Shown: positions 12,184 to 28,900 of the stretch, in pieces
Numbering within the stretch: position 1 is the first letter of the stretch
Layout: every line of letters begins with the position of its first letter
Assembly: GCA_016748015.1 (NCBI GenBank)
Contig: JAAOMT010000571.1
Location: 1,305,095-1,369,094, forward strand
Length of the DNA stretch: 64,000 nt
Reading direction: 5' to 3'
DNA from: Geosiphon pyriformis
Taxonomy: Eukaryota; Glomeromycota; Glomeromycetes; Archaeosporales; Geosiphonaceae
Program-made: the position numbers and the translations under genes
The notes under the pieces: model-generated
What the model was told of the DNA's origin: nothing
The model's database searches: none
The model's input: the letters and a program-made list of their open reading frames with translations, nothing else

Positions 12184-14189
12184 CTAACGCAAATATTTAG
12201 CATACCCTTTCATTATAATCTTTTGATTGAGACCGGAACCACCCCCATAAGGATCGTTCTCTAAAACTTTTAAAGCATCTAAAACCGTGATCATGTTGTC
12301 TTGAGTGACAGGATGTGCTGGAGGTAGTAAAGTGTTGGACATATTTTCCGGTTTCATGATATCGGTAGCAGCGCTACCACTGATCGATGCTGTAGAGATC
12401 TCAGCCAAAGCAGGCTTACCTCGAGACCCTGTTGATCGCGTTCGGCTACGCCCCGTTTTTGAAGTACCACCTCCAGTTGTTGAAGATTGTAGATTATTAT
12501 TTGTCGATGATGTTGTTGAAATAGTAGTTTCAGTTGAAGTCATAAGCATCCAGCTTTTTGTCGAACCTCCTGCAGCCTTCAGAGCTGTTTCATTTGTGCT
12601 AGTAGGTTTGCTCTCTGCTATGACTTTTTTGGGTTGTGGAGGTTCTTTAGGAACAATAGGTTTTTTCACTTTGAGCTTTTTTGCGGGTGGATTTTGCTTT
12701 GAGACTTCTTTTATTTTCGCTTCAGCTTTTTCGTCAGGCTTATTTTTCTTTGCTAAAAGTTCTTTTCTTTTCCGTTCTTGCTCCCGTTCGGCATTTTCAA
12801 TAGCGAATAATTGAGATTTAACATCTTGATTAATTATCTCATTGTACAGCGGCTTATTATTAGCGTCAAGCGGTGGTTCGTGCAAATGATTGGAGCGTGT
12901 GCGATGATTTTTCACCATGTTCATTTGCTCTATTAATGATCTTGTCCTTTCTTCTGCAGCAAGTGCAAGATACTCGTAAACGTCTGGGTGAACGCTCAAA
13001 TGATGCTTTGCCACTATGTCATAATTAGAGACAAACGCAAATATGAGAATAAAAAATTGATCAAGTAATTTGTAAAAAAATTCCGATATCATTATTTTCA
13101 CCTATCGCATTGAAGCGAGCTTTGAGAACAGCTAAATTCATAAATTTCTGGGCCTTTGAGCGATCTACATCAATTACTGCAGCTGTACCCGGAATATGCA
13201 GTGTTTCTTTTTGTAAAAACTCGCTTTCTTCCTAGAAATTCGGTAAGAATTCCAGATATTTGGGTTATTAATTTCCCAAATACAAATTGATATTGTGATT
13301 TCTTTTTGATTAAAATTTCTTATCATTGACCTTGAGATCGACGCCAGTAAATGCCATTGCATCATTTAACTGGGTGTAATCAATTTTATCATCATCGGCT
13401 AATGCGGTAGCCGAAGTTTTCCTTCATCCAAAGTTGAAAAGAAAATGATCATTACAAAAAATGGAGAGCAAAAGCTACTACAATTGAGTTAATCTATAAA
13501 AACAACTTACCCCTGATTAGGGAGCATTAGACTTTGAACCTGAGCTATAAAAGATAAGTTGAAGCCAAACATTATACAAATCAATACATAACAATTTACA
13601 AGGATACATGTTTTATGATAAAGGAAAAACACTCTTACCAAGTCCACGCGATGGTAAAATTATCGATTGAGTCATAGAAGTATTATAGCTGGGAGGACGA
13701 TATATTGTCGATAAAGTTGGTTGAATTGAGGTCACAGAGGAGGATATAGGTTGAGTTATACGATTTATAAATCCTAAGCTATTGGTAGTAGTTTCACTGG
13801 TAGACATGCTAGGAAAAATTACTCCGTTAACAGCTTGTGTAGCTGGGTGTTCTAGTTTCACCTTTTTGGGAATTGGTTGTGTTCTGTAAGAAGGGAAGGT
13901 TGGGTAGTTTTTATGATGTACTGTATAAATTTATAACTGAAAATAGCCCATGAGAAGAAACATACATGACAGATGTTCGGCGATCGCCTAATGGAGGACT
14001 AGTTGCTAATTCTGCTTGCCTTTTTGTTCCGACCACCGGGTAAGTTAGAGCTCCTGGTTGCGATAAAGTGGGAATCATAGGTGAGGTTCCGTTGTTCAGG
14101 GAAACTCCGTTTTGTAAAGGTGTCGGGAAAGTATTCCTTCCTTGATTGAAGTTAGGTTCAATCGAACCTGGAAATCTTTCTTGATTCAT
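12184..14189 (-). CDS. TAF4: TAF4-like transcription initiation factor TFIID subunit
   Basis: Predicted from six exons on the minus strand: 14189-13966, 13883-13639, 13544-13511, 13421-13331, 13231-13102 and 13013-12184; the phases join without a break to give 517 residues. TAF4 is a histone-fold subunit of TFIID that pairs with TAF12 in the nucleus. Residues 1-156 are Pro/Ser/Thr/Asn-rich with a basic PKKVKLEH stretch near 81-87 that could be a nuclear signal. The TAF4 C-terminal domain starts near 169: AMAFTGVDLK, then LHIPGTAAVIDV, then VAKHHLSVHPDVYEYLALA (about 242-260), an EERTRSLIEQM helix, a Lys/Glu-rich coiled stretch, and the final TVLDALKVLENDPYGGGSG near the end. Most donors fit GTAAG or GTATG; the exon 4 edges (donor GTCAAT, acceptor AAG) are the least typical. 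The ATG at 14189 is A-rich upstream; another upstream exon cannot be excluded. It is divergent from the helicase gene. Confidence 0.85.
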
Positions 14190-14884
14190 TTTTTGTAAAA
14201 ATTTAACAATAACCCTTTTTCCCAAAGGTTTCTGAGCTTTTAAAGTTGATGTATGAAAGCTTTTTTTTAGAAAGTGTGGGTAATAAGAGGCCAAACTGTT
14301 TGAAAAACGTTAGCTTTTAGCTCCCAAAAATTTCAAGTTGGTTTTTTATAAAATTTGTTAAACTTCCGTTTGTTTACAGATATATAAGAGCTGTGGCGAA
14401 TCATCACTAGCAAAAAAAATATCTTGATTGCTGAGCTGTGGAAAAGGTATAGGTTTCAGATTGGTTAAACATCCTTCCACTTCAGAATGTAATAAATATG
14501 CAATCTCAGGTGATTGTGTTGCTATTCGATAATTGATTGGTTAATATCATATATATGGATTTAATCATTTGTCATTTAGAATTAATGGAGGGTATATCTT
14601 GAGTGTTACAATTAGAAAAAAGGCTGATAATTGTACAATCCCGAATTTCAGTGAAACTTGTCAAAAATTAATAAATGGTATAGTGATAGGATAAAATCAA
14701 ACTTTTATCAAGTTTCATCACTATAAAACCTATTGATGCAATCCCCTTTTTTCTTTTTTTGCCTATTTGATACAAAATTCTATCTTTCTCTCAACCAGCT
14801 TCCCAATTTTGCCCTAAGAAAGAAAGCTAAGGGTCAACCAATCATCTAAACTGTTGCCAACTCAATCAATCTCTATAACTCCAC
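14190..14884. promoter_or_regulatory. Divergent intergenic region between TAF4-like and helicase genes
   Basis: About 695 bp separate the two start codons, so both promoters and 5' UTRs must lie here. The helicase side is pyrimidine-rich from about 14745 to 14884 and has a CCAAT at 14838-14842, 43 bp before the ATG, which may be in the leader instead of the promoter. No convincing TATA box was picked out. Confidence 0.45.
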
Positions 14885-17823
<2,939 letters not shown>

Positions 17824-18825
17824 TTCAAAAGAAAATAATGAGAAGGATACTAATTATTTTCATCAAACTAAAATTTCATCTCGGGGAATTCTTGACTTGA
17901 AAGACTTTTGTGAAGTAACATCTCCCTCTCTCACTAACCTATTTCTAACATTTCCCCGTTTAAAAGCCTTGATTGCAGAAAATACAATTGACAGCTTCTG
18001 CTGTCAGAGAACAAAAGTTCAAATTTTTATTAAAAAACATAGAATTTATATAGTTGATTGAATAATGTAATGACATTAAGAAACAATGTTTAAGATAAAT
18101 CTAAATCAATGGTTCAATTGTTAATGTCGAATTTTTTTGGTTTAGTGGTAAAAATTTTATTAAGAATTGCACCAAATATGTTATGTGATGCAATAAATAC
18201 AAAGTAAAAAATTATTAATAAAAACATGTATAATTTTAAAATTACAATTAATGTGATAATAAAATAAATATAAGTTAATTAAAATAATATTATATAAAAA
18301 AATTCTATTAAATTTTATTTATTTATATTTTAATTATTAAAATTTATGTTTTATCTGTTATATTATTAAAAATAATTATTTTATTATTATTCTTATTTTA
18401 CATATTTAATACAAACAATTCAATAAATTAAATTATGCTTAAAAGTATAATTTAACTAAAAACTATTTAATACAATATTATTATATGTTAATTATAAATT
18501 ATACTAAAAACAATATATAATTAAACAATAAAAACAAATTTGTGTATTTATTTTGTTAATACAATAATTAAAAAATTTATATTTTTAATAAATTTATACA
18601 ATTATAAATAAATAATTTTTTTGCTATTTTAATATAAAAAATTAAACTATTATTAATTTATGATTAATATTTTTGTTATAAATAAAAATATTATAATAAT
18701 AATTATTATTTATATAATTATTTATATTGTTTTTATTAAATTTAATAAGTAAAACTTAAATATTATCTAGTGTATAAAAACAAATTAAGTATTTTTAATT
18801 AAATATAATTTATGTTTTTTTTTTT
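17824..18825. other. 3' flank of helicase, then AT-rich spacer
   Basis: 17824 to about 18060 keeps gene-like composition and is probably the helicase 3' UTR. From about 18070 it is AT-rich simple sequence with no recognised feature. Confidence 0.5.
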
Positions 18826-20236
18826 ATTATGTTTTATGAGTGAGCCCCAAACACTACTTAGTATTATATATCATATAATTAATCTAAACTAGATATAAAT
18901 TATGCTTTTACTATACATAACCAGTTATTCAAACTGATCAGAATAATACTAAGTAACTATGTAAACTAAAGCCATATCACTAACATCTGAAAAAAATAAG
19001 CAAGACTTACAAAAACCAAAATAAACACCAAATGTCCCAACAATTCTAAGCAACTTGATAATACTAGCAAAAAAACCCAAAGAAAACCCAGAAACCAAAA
19101 CAGAAACTGAATCATTAAGTAAGATCAGTCTATTTCTTTCCATAAAGACATGATATTTAGCACAAACTGACCAAATATCATTTCTAAAAGCAAAACAAAG
19201 AGCACACAAAAATTCCACAATTCTTTGACTTACAACTTTAGGATCATGAAAGACAAAAATAGTCTCTTGGAACCAATTTCAAAAACAAAATCCTTACAAA
19301 AAGCCATATACACAGAGACATTAAAAGCACAAGATAACAAAAACTAAGAAACATAAAAAAAGGAGTAAAAAAGACTAGAAAACACCCCCCAATAAACTGT
19401 ATAGGCATCTAACAATTAATAACAAATAGAACTGTTAGCTTCATAAAAAAACACATGATCTGAAACCTCAACATTACCACAATACAAACATAACATACTA
19501 GGGTAGTGTCTGTCATATAAGTGTTTCTAAACAGCAATAGACAGCCAATAATGTAGAATCTTTATGAAATAAGTGCATATGCTGGCAGAAAGTTTGCTTG
19601 TGAAATCTGCAGCCATATGTAAATCAAGATACCACACCAATAAAGAATTGAGCCAGTCAATGTTTAAAAGCAAATTACTTGCCAGAACTTTAAAACCAAA
19701 ACCAATCTCTCAGTATGCACAATAAACAAATCTAAAAATATTACAAACAAAATGTCTAGAATTACCAAAAACAATACTACTACCAGCCATAATACAGTGT
19801 TCTCTTAAATGGAAGAAAAAATACCAATCAGAAAGAGAAGCAGTAACAGCAAAAGCATTAGCATGTTTATTTTCCAAAACACTTGAATGACCTTTTATCT
19901 TGTGCCATTTGACTCTCAAATTCTTGCTATAAATAATGTTCACAATGTGCTAATGTTCTTTCCAACACCAATTACAAAAATCTGGGCACACCAAACACAA
20001 TTTCAATTTGCATGCATCCAAAGCAGCTTGACTATCAAAAAATAAGCAAACTGAGCTAAAAAAGAGAATACACTCAAAGATCAACACAATAATTTATAAT
20101 TCCATCAAAGTAGAGAACATCAAGCCAGAAATTCCAACACTCAAACTTAAGGCAATGTTATCAAAATAGACTACAGTGCCAGCTTTCCTGTTAATGATGC
20201 CCAAGTTTTTCAAAGACTTATTTGTATAAACAGAAT
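18826..20236 (-). mobile_element. LINE copy C, 3' fragment
   Basis: Begins with the T-rich complement of the tail (TTATTATGTTTTATGAGTGAG) and a 3' stem-loop (18918-18940). It continues into the ORF2 C-terminus (18949-19218: KYHVFMERNRLILLND, shared with copies E and G) and the RNase H region (19710-19943: VKWHKIKGHSSVLENKHAN). The fragment stops abruptly near 20236 in the N-terminal part of RNase H, so it is 5'-truncated, common for LINE insertions. Several stops; no function expected. Confidence 0.75.
18918..18940 (-). other. LINE 3' UTR stem-loop (copy C)
   Basis: Minus-strand arms TGATCAGTT and AACTGGTTA around loop TGAAT pair over 9 bp with wobbles. Compared with copy G, two C-G pairs have become T-A on both sides, keeping the stem. 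Confidence 0.55.
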
Positions 20237-21337
20237 AATTTATGTTTTTGTTATATATAACCAGTTATTTAGATTAATTAAAATTATACTATATATTTAT
20301 ATGTGTTATAATATTGTTGTTTAAATTTAAAAAAAAACAATAATTACACAAAACCAAAATTTATTGCAAATACTTTAATAATAATTAATATATATACTAT
20401 ATTAACAAAAAACCTAACTAATAAATTATATAATATTTAAGACAATAACTTATTATTATTTAATATTTTTTTATTTATTAATAATTGTAAAAATTTGATA
20501 ATACTAAATTAAAATTTAAAACATATATATTAATAATTATTTAACTATCTAAATAAATTATAATTACATTAAATATTAGAATATATTTAAAACTAAAACA
20601 ATAATTTATAATTTATCCAATATTAACAATATTAAACCATAAACTTAACACTTATATTTAAATTCAAATTGACAAAAAAACTAATATATTATAAATAATA
20701 ATAAATAAACTTAATTTTTTAATAAACTATTTATTTAAACATTTTTTAATTATAATAAAATTACTTAATTTATAAATATTTTAACAACAAAAACCATAAA
20801 CTTTTATGGTATTGATCATATAAAAATTATTATAAAAAAAAATTTATATTAATAATATTTTTGTTAATTCAGCCAAAAAATTATTAATTAAATTAATTTA
20901 TAACTTAATAAAAAACACATAAATTTAAAAATTAACAATTAAATAATAGCCAAATATATCTAAAATATTTAAAAATACTATTATTAATATAATTTTATTC
21001 TTAGTTTATACTTGCTTAAAAAATTTTAAGTTAGATAAAAAAAAAATATAAAGTTTTATTTAGAAAAATTTTTAATTTGAAGTTTTTTCAAATTATAATA
21101 TCTTATTTGTAATATATATTCTTAAAAATTAAATTAAATTAAATTGTAATTTATAATTAATAATAAACTATAAAATAATCAATATTAAATAAAAAAATTG
21201 TTTATTTAAAATTATTTTTTTAATATTATATTAATAAAAAACTTAATATTTAAATAAGTTTTGGCCAAATTAAGCTTAAATAAATCTTTTATTAATAAAA
21301 AAATTCTTAAAATTTTTATTTTTCTTTTTATTTTTTT
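20237..21337 (-). mobile_element. LINE copy D, 3' part (host of copy E)
   Basis: Very AT-shifted copy. The start (ATATATAACCAGTTATTTAG) matches the LINE 3' UTR, and 21245-21310 aligns to the RT region of copy E near 23560-23640. The middle is deleted. The other half lies at 29166-30532 on the far side of copy E. Confidence 0.55.
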
Positions 21338-21427
21338 AATATTTAACAAGTGAGGTCCAAATACTGCTTAGTACAATACATCAAATAATCAATCTAAACT
21401 AGGTATAAATCATGTATTTTCTATATA

Positions 21428-21450
21428 TGACCAGCCACTTAGGCTGATCA
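21428..21450 (-). other. LINE 3' UTR stem-loop (copy E)
   Basis: Minus-strand arms TGATCAGCC and GGCTGGTCA around loop TAAGT, 9 bp with one G-T wobble, lying about 9 nt after the ORF2 stop at 21459. Arms are identical to those in copy G. Confidence 0.65.
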
Positions 21451-21458
21451 AAACAATA

Positions 21459-24400
21459 CTAAACACTTATATAAACAGAGTCAGAGTTTCTAATACCTAA
21501 AAGAAATAAACATGACTTGTGAAACCCAAAGACAACACCAAATGCCTCATTAATACCTAACAATCTAATTACACCAGCAGAAAATAACAAAGACAGTCCA
21601 AAAACCAATCTTAAAATTGAACTATTACATAGTATCAGCCTATTTTTCTCCATTAAAGTCTGGTGTTTAGCATGAACTAACCAAACCTCTTCCTTAAAAG
21701 CAAGACAGAAGATATGTACAAAGTCCACAATCTTCTGATTTGCAACTTTGGTATCTTTGAAAACAGATGTGGTCTCTCGAAGCCAATCCTTAAAGATAAA
21801 GCTTTTGCAAAGAGCTATATATACTACAATATTTGAGACACAAAAGAACAATAACTGAAACACACATAAAGAAAAAAGAAACAAACCAGAAAGTGCACAC
21901 CAAACAGCCACATAGGCATTCAACAAATGACAACAAACAGACTCATTGATCATGCAAGAAAAAGCATGATCTGAAATCTCAATATTATTATAATACAAAC
22001 ACAATACACTAGGGTAATACTTGTCATAAAAGCACTTTTGAACAGCAACTGGTAATTGATAATACAAAACTTTCATAAAGTACATTCAAGCACCAGCAGT
22101 AAGTCTACTAATAAAGCTGGCAGCTATGTGTGAATTGAAATGTCAAACTGAAGATAAACAGAGCCAATTAATATTCAAGTACAAACTACTATCTAAAGCC
22201 CCAGACCCAGAACCAATCTCCTAGTGTACATAATGAATGAACCAAAAGATCTCATGAACAAAATATCTAGAATTACCAAAAACAGCATTGTCATCAGCCA
22301 AAATATAATGTTCTTCCAAAATAGAAGGAAGACACCAAGGGGAAAAAAAAACAGTATCAACAAGTATATCAACACATTCATTACCTAAGACTCCCAAATA
22401 ACCTTTAACTTTGTACCAATTAACACTTAAATTTTTCTTCCTAATAATGTTCATTATGTGCTAATGCTCAACCCAACACTGATTCCAAAAATCTGGATGT
22501 ACCAAATCCAGTTCCAATTTGCATGCATTTAAGACAGCTTGACTGTCTGTAAAAAGATGAACTGAGCTAAGAGAGGGAACACATTCGAGGGCCAATGCAA
22601 TTGCAACTCTGCCAAAGTAGAAGACAACAGACCAGAAATCCTAACTCCTAAATCCAAATTCACATCCTCGAAAAAAACTGTTACACCAGCTCTTACATTA
22701 GTACTCCCCAAGTTTATCAGAGACCCATCCATATAAACAGAAAGGCCATCAACTACAACATCCAATAAACTACTACCAACATGTCTAAACTCACTAGATT
22801 CTAAAATGCTCAAAAGTCCAACACCACCCAAAGAAAAAAAACCAGCAGTAAAAAAAGCCATATTATTAAGGAAATCAACAGAAAGCTTAAACCAATTAGA
22901 AATAGGGCCATGCGAGTTCAGTCTTTTTCAGCATCTAAAAGTTTTCCAATTAAAGACTACACTCTTCTGAATATGAAGCTGCTCTACAAAAGCTATACCA
23001 TACTGTTAAAATGAAGGTAAAAACCTAAAGAACTCAGACTCATTAAGAACAAATGACATAAGTGTCCTATTCCAAAAATGAAAAAAACTGACTATTGGAT
23101 CACTCAAGGACAACTTGTATCCAAGAAAAATATGAATCACACCTGCCAAAAAATTATTAAACAGACTGACTCTTACATGAGCTAAAAAACTCAAAGGATA
23201 AAGTAGATGCCAACTTAGAGTCTGCAAGTCGAGAGATCTGTGTGAAAACAAATGACCCAATATCTCAACAGAGTTTGCAAAGCACATAATAAAAGCCATC
23301 TTGCTTTCAGCCTGTACTTGCTCAAAAGTTTTCAAACCATATAATGAAGAGTAATAAAGTGCATCATTGGGAAAGTCAAGAGACAAACCAGATTTCAATT
23401 TCAAGCCCTTACAAATTAGAGCATCTCATTTCTTACTTATCTCAATAGAAACAAAGCTAAACTGTATCCTGTAGCTAACAATAAAATGAAAAACAGCCAA
23501 CACTAAATATGAAAACTGTTTATCCAAAATGGTCTTCCTAAGTACAAGATTGGCAAAAAACCTGACATCTAAATGTGCTTTAGTTAAACTAGGTTTCAAC
23601 AAACCCTCAGTAAACAAAAAGATACTCAAATAACAATGAGATTTATCTTTTTTGGTGATAGAAATAGGTAGACCATTGATTAACAAAGAAGGGCATTTAA
23701 CTTTACAATTAATAGAAATGGTCACTGTCTTATCATTATTAATGAAAATGTTATTAATTCTGAAAAATTCACTAGCAATATTGAGAATATGTTATGTTGC
23801 AGTCTGACTGTTACCAACCCAGATCATATTATCGACAAAAGCACCAGCAGCAAGAAAAAATGTCAACTCAATCTGAAATTTAACATGACTAGTCTTGGTA
23901 ATAAAATGAAAATTTAACTTATATCCATATATACTTTCTTGTTTCTTGACTTCACATAAAAAAAGATCATAAAATATACACTAAAAAAAAGATGAGAACA
24001 CCTCTCTTTGATCCAAATCATCATGCATTCAATATCTATCTGTTAAACCAAAATTAGTCATGATTCTGTTAACATGACTATTGTGAATTCCACCAAAAAA
24101 TCTAATAAATCTGCTACACATTTTTATCCTGACCAAGCTCTTCCTAAAATGTTCTCATCTAACAGAATCATAGGCCTTCCACATATTCTGCAAGACCAGT
24201 CAAAGCTTATGGTTTTTTTTCAAAACATCTTCAATAACCAAACCAATGGCAAAAATAGGAGACTGTGTCATTGTATTTTTTAAAACTGAGAAATTGTCTT
24301 ATCGTAAAACATTAAAAGTGCTGCATGCTGTAGAAATCTTGTTCAAAAGAATCTTAGAGAGAATTTTGTGAGCAGTTTTAATTAAGACAATAGGTCAGGT

Positions 24401-26182
24401 ATTTGTAAGAACCTCTTCCTACTTATAAGGCTTGGAAATCATTAAAATCCAAGCTTCCTTCTAAGCACTAAGCATCTGCTCACAAGACAAACAAAAATTC
24501 AAAAACACCAAAAGCATGTTCAAAACCAACTTGTCATAATGCTTCCAGAGCTTATTTAAGACCCCAGAAAAACCAGCAGTTTTGCCATTAGATAAACCAA
24601 AAACCACACTAAGCAACTCATCAAAACTAACTGAACACATAACATTAAAAAAAACATCATCAAAAACATATTCTAAAGGTTGGTATTAGCAAAACCAATT
24701 ACTAGAGAAATCTGCCACCACTTTATGCTTTCTAGTCCAGCCTTCCATAATCATATCTACCTTAATCTTAACCAGTTCAGATTCCAGAATTAGTTCATCT
24801 TCAACAACCAAATGGTCTAAAACAACCTTTTTAAAAGAATGCTTTAGCACACTTTTAATTATATGACTTTTATCAACTGCAAAATTTTCTATTCTTTTAT
24901 CAATGGCCAACCTGATACTTAACTTCTTAGCTTGCAAAGACTTAGTAAGCTTGAAGGCACAATATGATTTCCTCACACTGAAAAGAGCCAAATGTACACA
25001 GTCAAAGTTTACACCTGAGTTTATAAGATTCTGAATAACCAAAGTCTTAATACTATCCAAAAAATTCCAGCACTCCATAAAGAACACAAATCTGTTAGAA
25101 CTCTCTTCATGAAAAGCCTTGACAATCCTTGAAACTAAAAGCTCCAGTTTATAAAACCTAAAAAAATCTCTGATGAAAACATCATTATAGTCTTTGAATC
25201 ATTTTTTTTTGAATATTTTGTTAGCTAAAAGAGTTATTATTCTGTGAACAACATTCCACATAGTACACAGATCTGAAAACTTCATAGTAACTGCAAATTT
25301 GTCAGAGAACATTGCTGTATTGACAGCTATGGTGCCTTTGAAATTGTTTTACTTCATATTATTAGCACTCTTAAAATCAAATTTTCATTAATCCCTATTA
25401 GCTTGTTTGCGAATAGAGTTCAACTGTATATTCAAAAGCCCACCTAAACTCACAAACATAAAAACTGTGCAGTGATTAGTGTCAAAATGTTCACTGATGT
25501 TCATAATATTGTGATTTATCACTGTATTAACCAAATTTAAAAAAATAAACATGTAATCAATTGTTTTTTCTACATCTTTTGAATTTTTCTATGTTGGATC
25601 TTTAGCAAATAAACATCCCAACAAAGAATTAACCAGTCCCAAATTAAAGCACTTCTTGAAACTTGCACATTTGTAAGAACTATCTTTATTAAAATCTCTA
25701 TCTAATACAACAAAAGAAGACTCATTTACAGCCTTAGCTATCAGAGAATTAATATTACCAGCCTAAAAAAAACAAACAGCCAGAGAAGCACCAGCATAAA
25801 GCCCCAGAATTAACACAGAAAGTTTATTCTTGAAAAGCAACTTGACAGAGATAAGCTGGCCAGACATCTCAAAAATCTTACATATATGATAAACCAGAAA
25901 AATGTTCATAATAATTGCCACCCTAGTATCAAAAAACTCTTTGTCCAACCCAGATGAAAAAACCTTAACCTTACTAAACTTATTCTTAATCTATGGCTTA
26001 CAGCTAGATCTCAACTTCATTTCTGTAACTATCAAAACCAAATTTCCAGAATCTTTATACCAATAAATAACATCCTTCTGCTTGGCAAAGACATTGATAC
26101 TGCAAACATTACACATAGCAATTTTCCATACCAAATCACTTATTAAGGAGTAAGAGAAGCTAACGAATCCAAACCAGAGCAC
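21459..26182 (-). pseudogene. LINE copy E ORF2 (endonuclease-RT-RNase H), broken
   Basis: Endonuclease segments begin near 26150 (DLVWKIAMCNVCSI, TEMKL) and include DRDFNK near 25700. RT sequence runs about 25090-23400, RNase H about 22861-22380 (SVYMDGSLINLG with its catalytic Asp kept, VNWYKVKGYLGVLGNECVD), and the Cys/His plus C-terminal part 22085-21459 (CLYYNN...DHAFSC; one Cys reads Tyr). Frame is kept from 26182 to about 22600 and then shifts once near 22595. The ORF1/ORF2 joint reads CCTTAATAAGTGA where copy G reads CTCAATGAGTGA, so the shared ATGA has been lost by transitions. The RT tryptophan codon after AYDSV is TGA here. Confidence 0.82.
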
Positions 26183-28900
26183 AAGTAATCCAATTTTTCC
26201 AAAACTGATTCAACTGATACTTCCAAAGCCACTATCTTAGATTTTAATCCCATCTTAGTGGTCAAAATCTTAGAACTACTCAAGCTAAAGTCAGCAACTA
26301 TGTTCATAATGACCAAAAAAAAGGGGGTGGGAGATGTTAACATAACATCCAGAATCATATCCAAATTCAAATTAGAAGCCAAAAATGCTTGAATGACCAG
26401 AGAGAATACATAAAGCACATTCACCAGAGGCACCAATTTAACAAAGTTCAGTTTTTCTATGATAATAGAAACCTGATTTGACAAAAGCTTTAAAGAACGT
26501 TCCAAAGAAGCCAAATAATCAACAAAATAGGAGTTACTAAGAGAATTGAAGACCATTGAAGTGGGTTTTACATCTAAAGATAAACCAATACCAAAAGCAT
26601 TCGATGAAATCACACAAGGAAAAAAATCACCAGCAATCTGGGCCCAAGTCTTGTCACCAATATTACCAGTAGAATTTTAGCTATTAATTAGCATGAAATT
26701 ATTTTTATAATTTCTATTATTAATTAGCATACATTATTATTAATTCAATTATCACTTATTATTTAATCAAATTATCAAATATCATTACTCAATCAATAAT
26801 CCAATTTGTACTCTAGAAATTAAGATGATCAAATTACACAATACCCTGAACCTTTTAACATAGTCAAAATTCGCCGAAATTAATGAAAATTTGCCGAAAT
26901 AATCAATAGTTCAGTGAAATAACTTGTAAATTCGCCAAAATGTATCTTTAGTTTATCCAAATTGTAGCAAAGAGAAAAGTACAAGTTCAAAGACTAGTAT
27001 TACAACAAGTTATATAAAAAAAGAGCTTTTTTCTTCAAGGAAATGTATCTTCTCATAGTACTTTACCATAGTATCTTACTTTAGATATCTTAATTAAAAC
27101 AAATCACTTTTTACAAAATCAAATAAAAATTAAATATTTGAAAACCAAATTCTTAAAATTATTACACATGAAATTTTCTCAACACAACTAACGTTTTGAA
27201 ATTGATTAGCTACCAATTTCAATAAACTGTTAGTAACTCCAGGCCTGAATAGAAAACGTTTTCCTTGATAAAATCCTATTTTTTTTTACATTTTTTTTAT
27301 TTTTATTTTCTTTTCTTATTTCAATTGTTAAAGTAGCCTACAGACGAGATTCCTGTAGAAGAGTTGACTTTTATAGCAAAGTAACTATACATTTTTAGTG
27401 AGTTTTCAGACAAGCAATTTCTGGGAAAAAGTTGACATTTACTACAATATAACTACATAAAGTAACTGGCAAGAAATTGGCCATTCCACTTATAAGTCCA
27501 GCAGTTTAAATTATAGGAGATAATTTAAAGATAAATTCAGTTACTGGAGGTTCAACTACTTCTAGAAAACGTGAATTTGCAACCAACAGACATTTACAAC
27601 ATTCAAAAAAAGAGACCAAAAACCTCTAGTAATACCAAAAAAAACTGGATGAGCAATAGGTGCCTGCTTCTTTTTATAAATATTGGTCAAGCAAACATGA
27701 TCTTGAAAAGTTACTATCTGTTTACCACAAATTTTAGAATTTTCACCAACCAAACACACATCAGAAATATGACCAAATTGTTTACACTTGGTGCAACAGG
27801 CCAGAGAAAAACCAGCCCAACACAAATTCACACCCTTAAACACTGGAGTAGAACCAATAGTAGCCAATTTGGATGCTTTATCAGCAAAACACACTATTAC
27901 ATATCTATTACACACATATGAACTGAGATTACAGCCAATGAAACAAGTTTTCCCATCATATAATTTTAACAAACTAGAAAAATCATGAGCCATAGTTCCA
28001 ACTGGAAGAGTATAAAGCAAGATCCGATGTAGATTTTTTGACACTCACAATTGTTTATCTCCAACCACTTTTACTACATGAACAGAATTCTTTTCCATGA
28101 AAACAAACCACTTAGCTGTGACCAAATTAACTATTTCAAATAATTTATATTCTATTAAAATTTTTTGTCACAGACTAATCAGTTGTATTTTAATTGATAC
28201 AATCCTGCCAAACTTGAAAAAAACAAACTCTACAGCTGATTTAGAAAAATCAACTAAGATCTCCTTGACAATTACTTCCTGATTCGATTGGCTGTTTACT
28301 TTTCTGAGATTATTATTAACCAAAATTTTTCCACTGATTGCCATTTCTCTAGTTTTTTTCAAACTTATTTCAAATGTAAATAATAATCTAATGATTTCTG
28401 GAAATTTTGAGGGAGTAAAGGCCCTTCCAAAATCATCAACTCAATAAAAAATTTTTTTGACTGTAATTAATTTATCACTAATAGTTTTACCCAGCACAAC
28501 AAATAGCTCAATATCCAACATGAAAGATTTGACTGGTTTGAAATCACACCTATCCAGAATACATAATCTGATAGTTGGCAACTGATTGGATTTAACAACC
28601 ACATGAAAAGAAAATTCCAACACTTTATCATCATTACTCATATGTTCAAATACAGGTTGCTTTGGTGGATTGCCCAGCATATATGTCTAAGTGTAAGTTT
28701 TTCTTGGTGTAGCTTCATTCATATCATTATCTTTACTTGATTCTGCATAACTAGTTTTTTTAGCAATTGTATTTGTTATATCTTTGACATCTAAAAGACC
28801 ATTTACACTGCTATTAACACTTTCAACTTTACTTTCTCAAAACATCATGGGCTTGACATTAGCACTATTAATATCTCCCAAGCTTACAAAGCCAATAGAC
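26179..28900 (-). pseudogene. LINE copy E ORF1, broken and interrupted by R1
   Basis: The 28680-28441 and 28362-28168 pieces align to the central part of copy G ORF1. The 28044-27562 piece has LYTLPVGTMAHDF and an intact CCHC knuckle (CTKCKQFGHISDVC). Reading resumes after R1 with GDKTWAQIAG and a Ser-rich tail (26613-26143) ending at the ORF2 start. The upstream boundary is unclear and several stops are present. Confidence 0.7.
26670..27629 (+). repeat. Unclassified interspersed repeat R1 (inside LINE E)
   Basis: A non-coding insert between LINE codons for PVFFG and GDKTWAQ. A second copy (R2) lies at 33482-34262 in the same orientation; both start with TAGAATTTTAG then TATTAATTAG. It contains about five degenerate repeats of a 20-21 bp unit around TTCGCCGAAAT (26865-26965) and a roughly 75-bp partial duplication near its right end (27350-27455). 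No ORF of note and no TG...CA termini like the local LTRs. Right boundary approximate. Confidence 0.6.

Noticed and set aside
12305-12814. 169-codon plus-strand ORF
   Set aside because: It is the antisense shadow of the TAF4-like last exon, whose domain sequence is clear on the minus strand.
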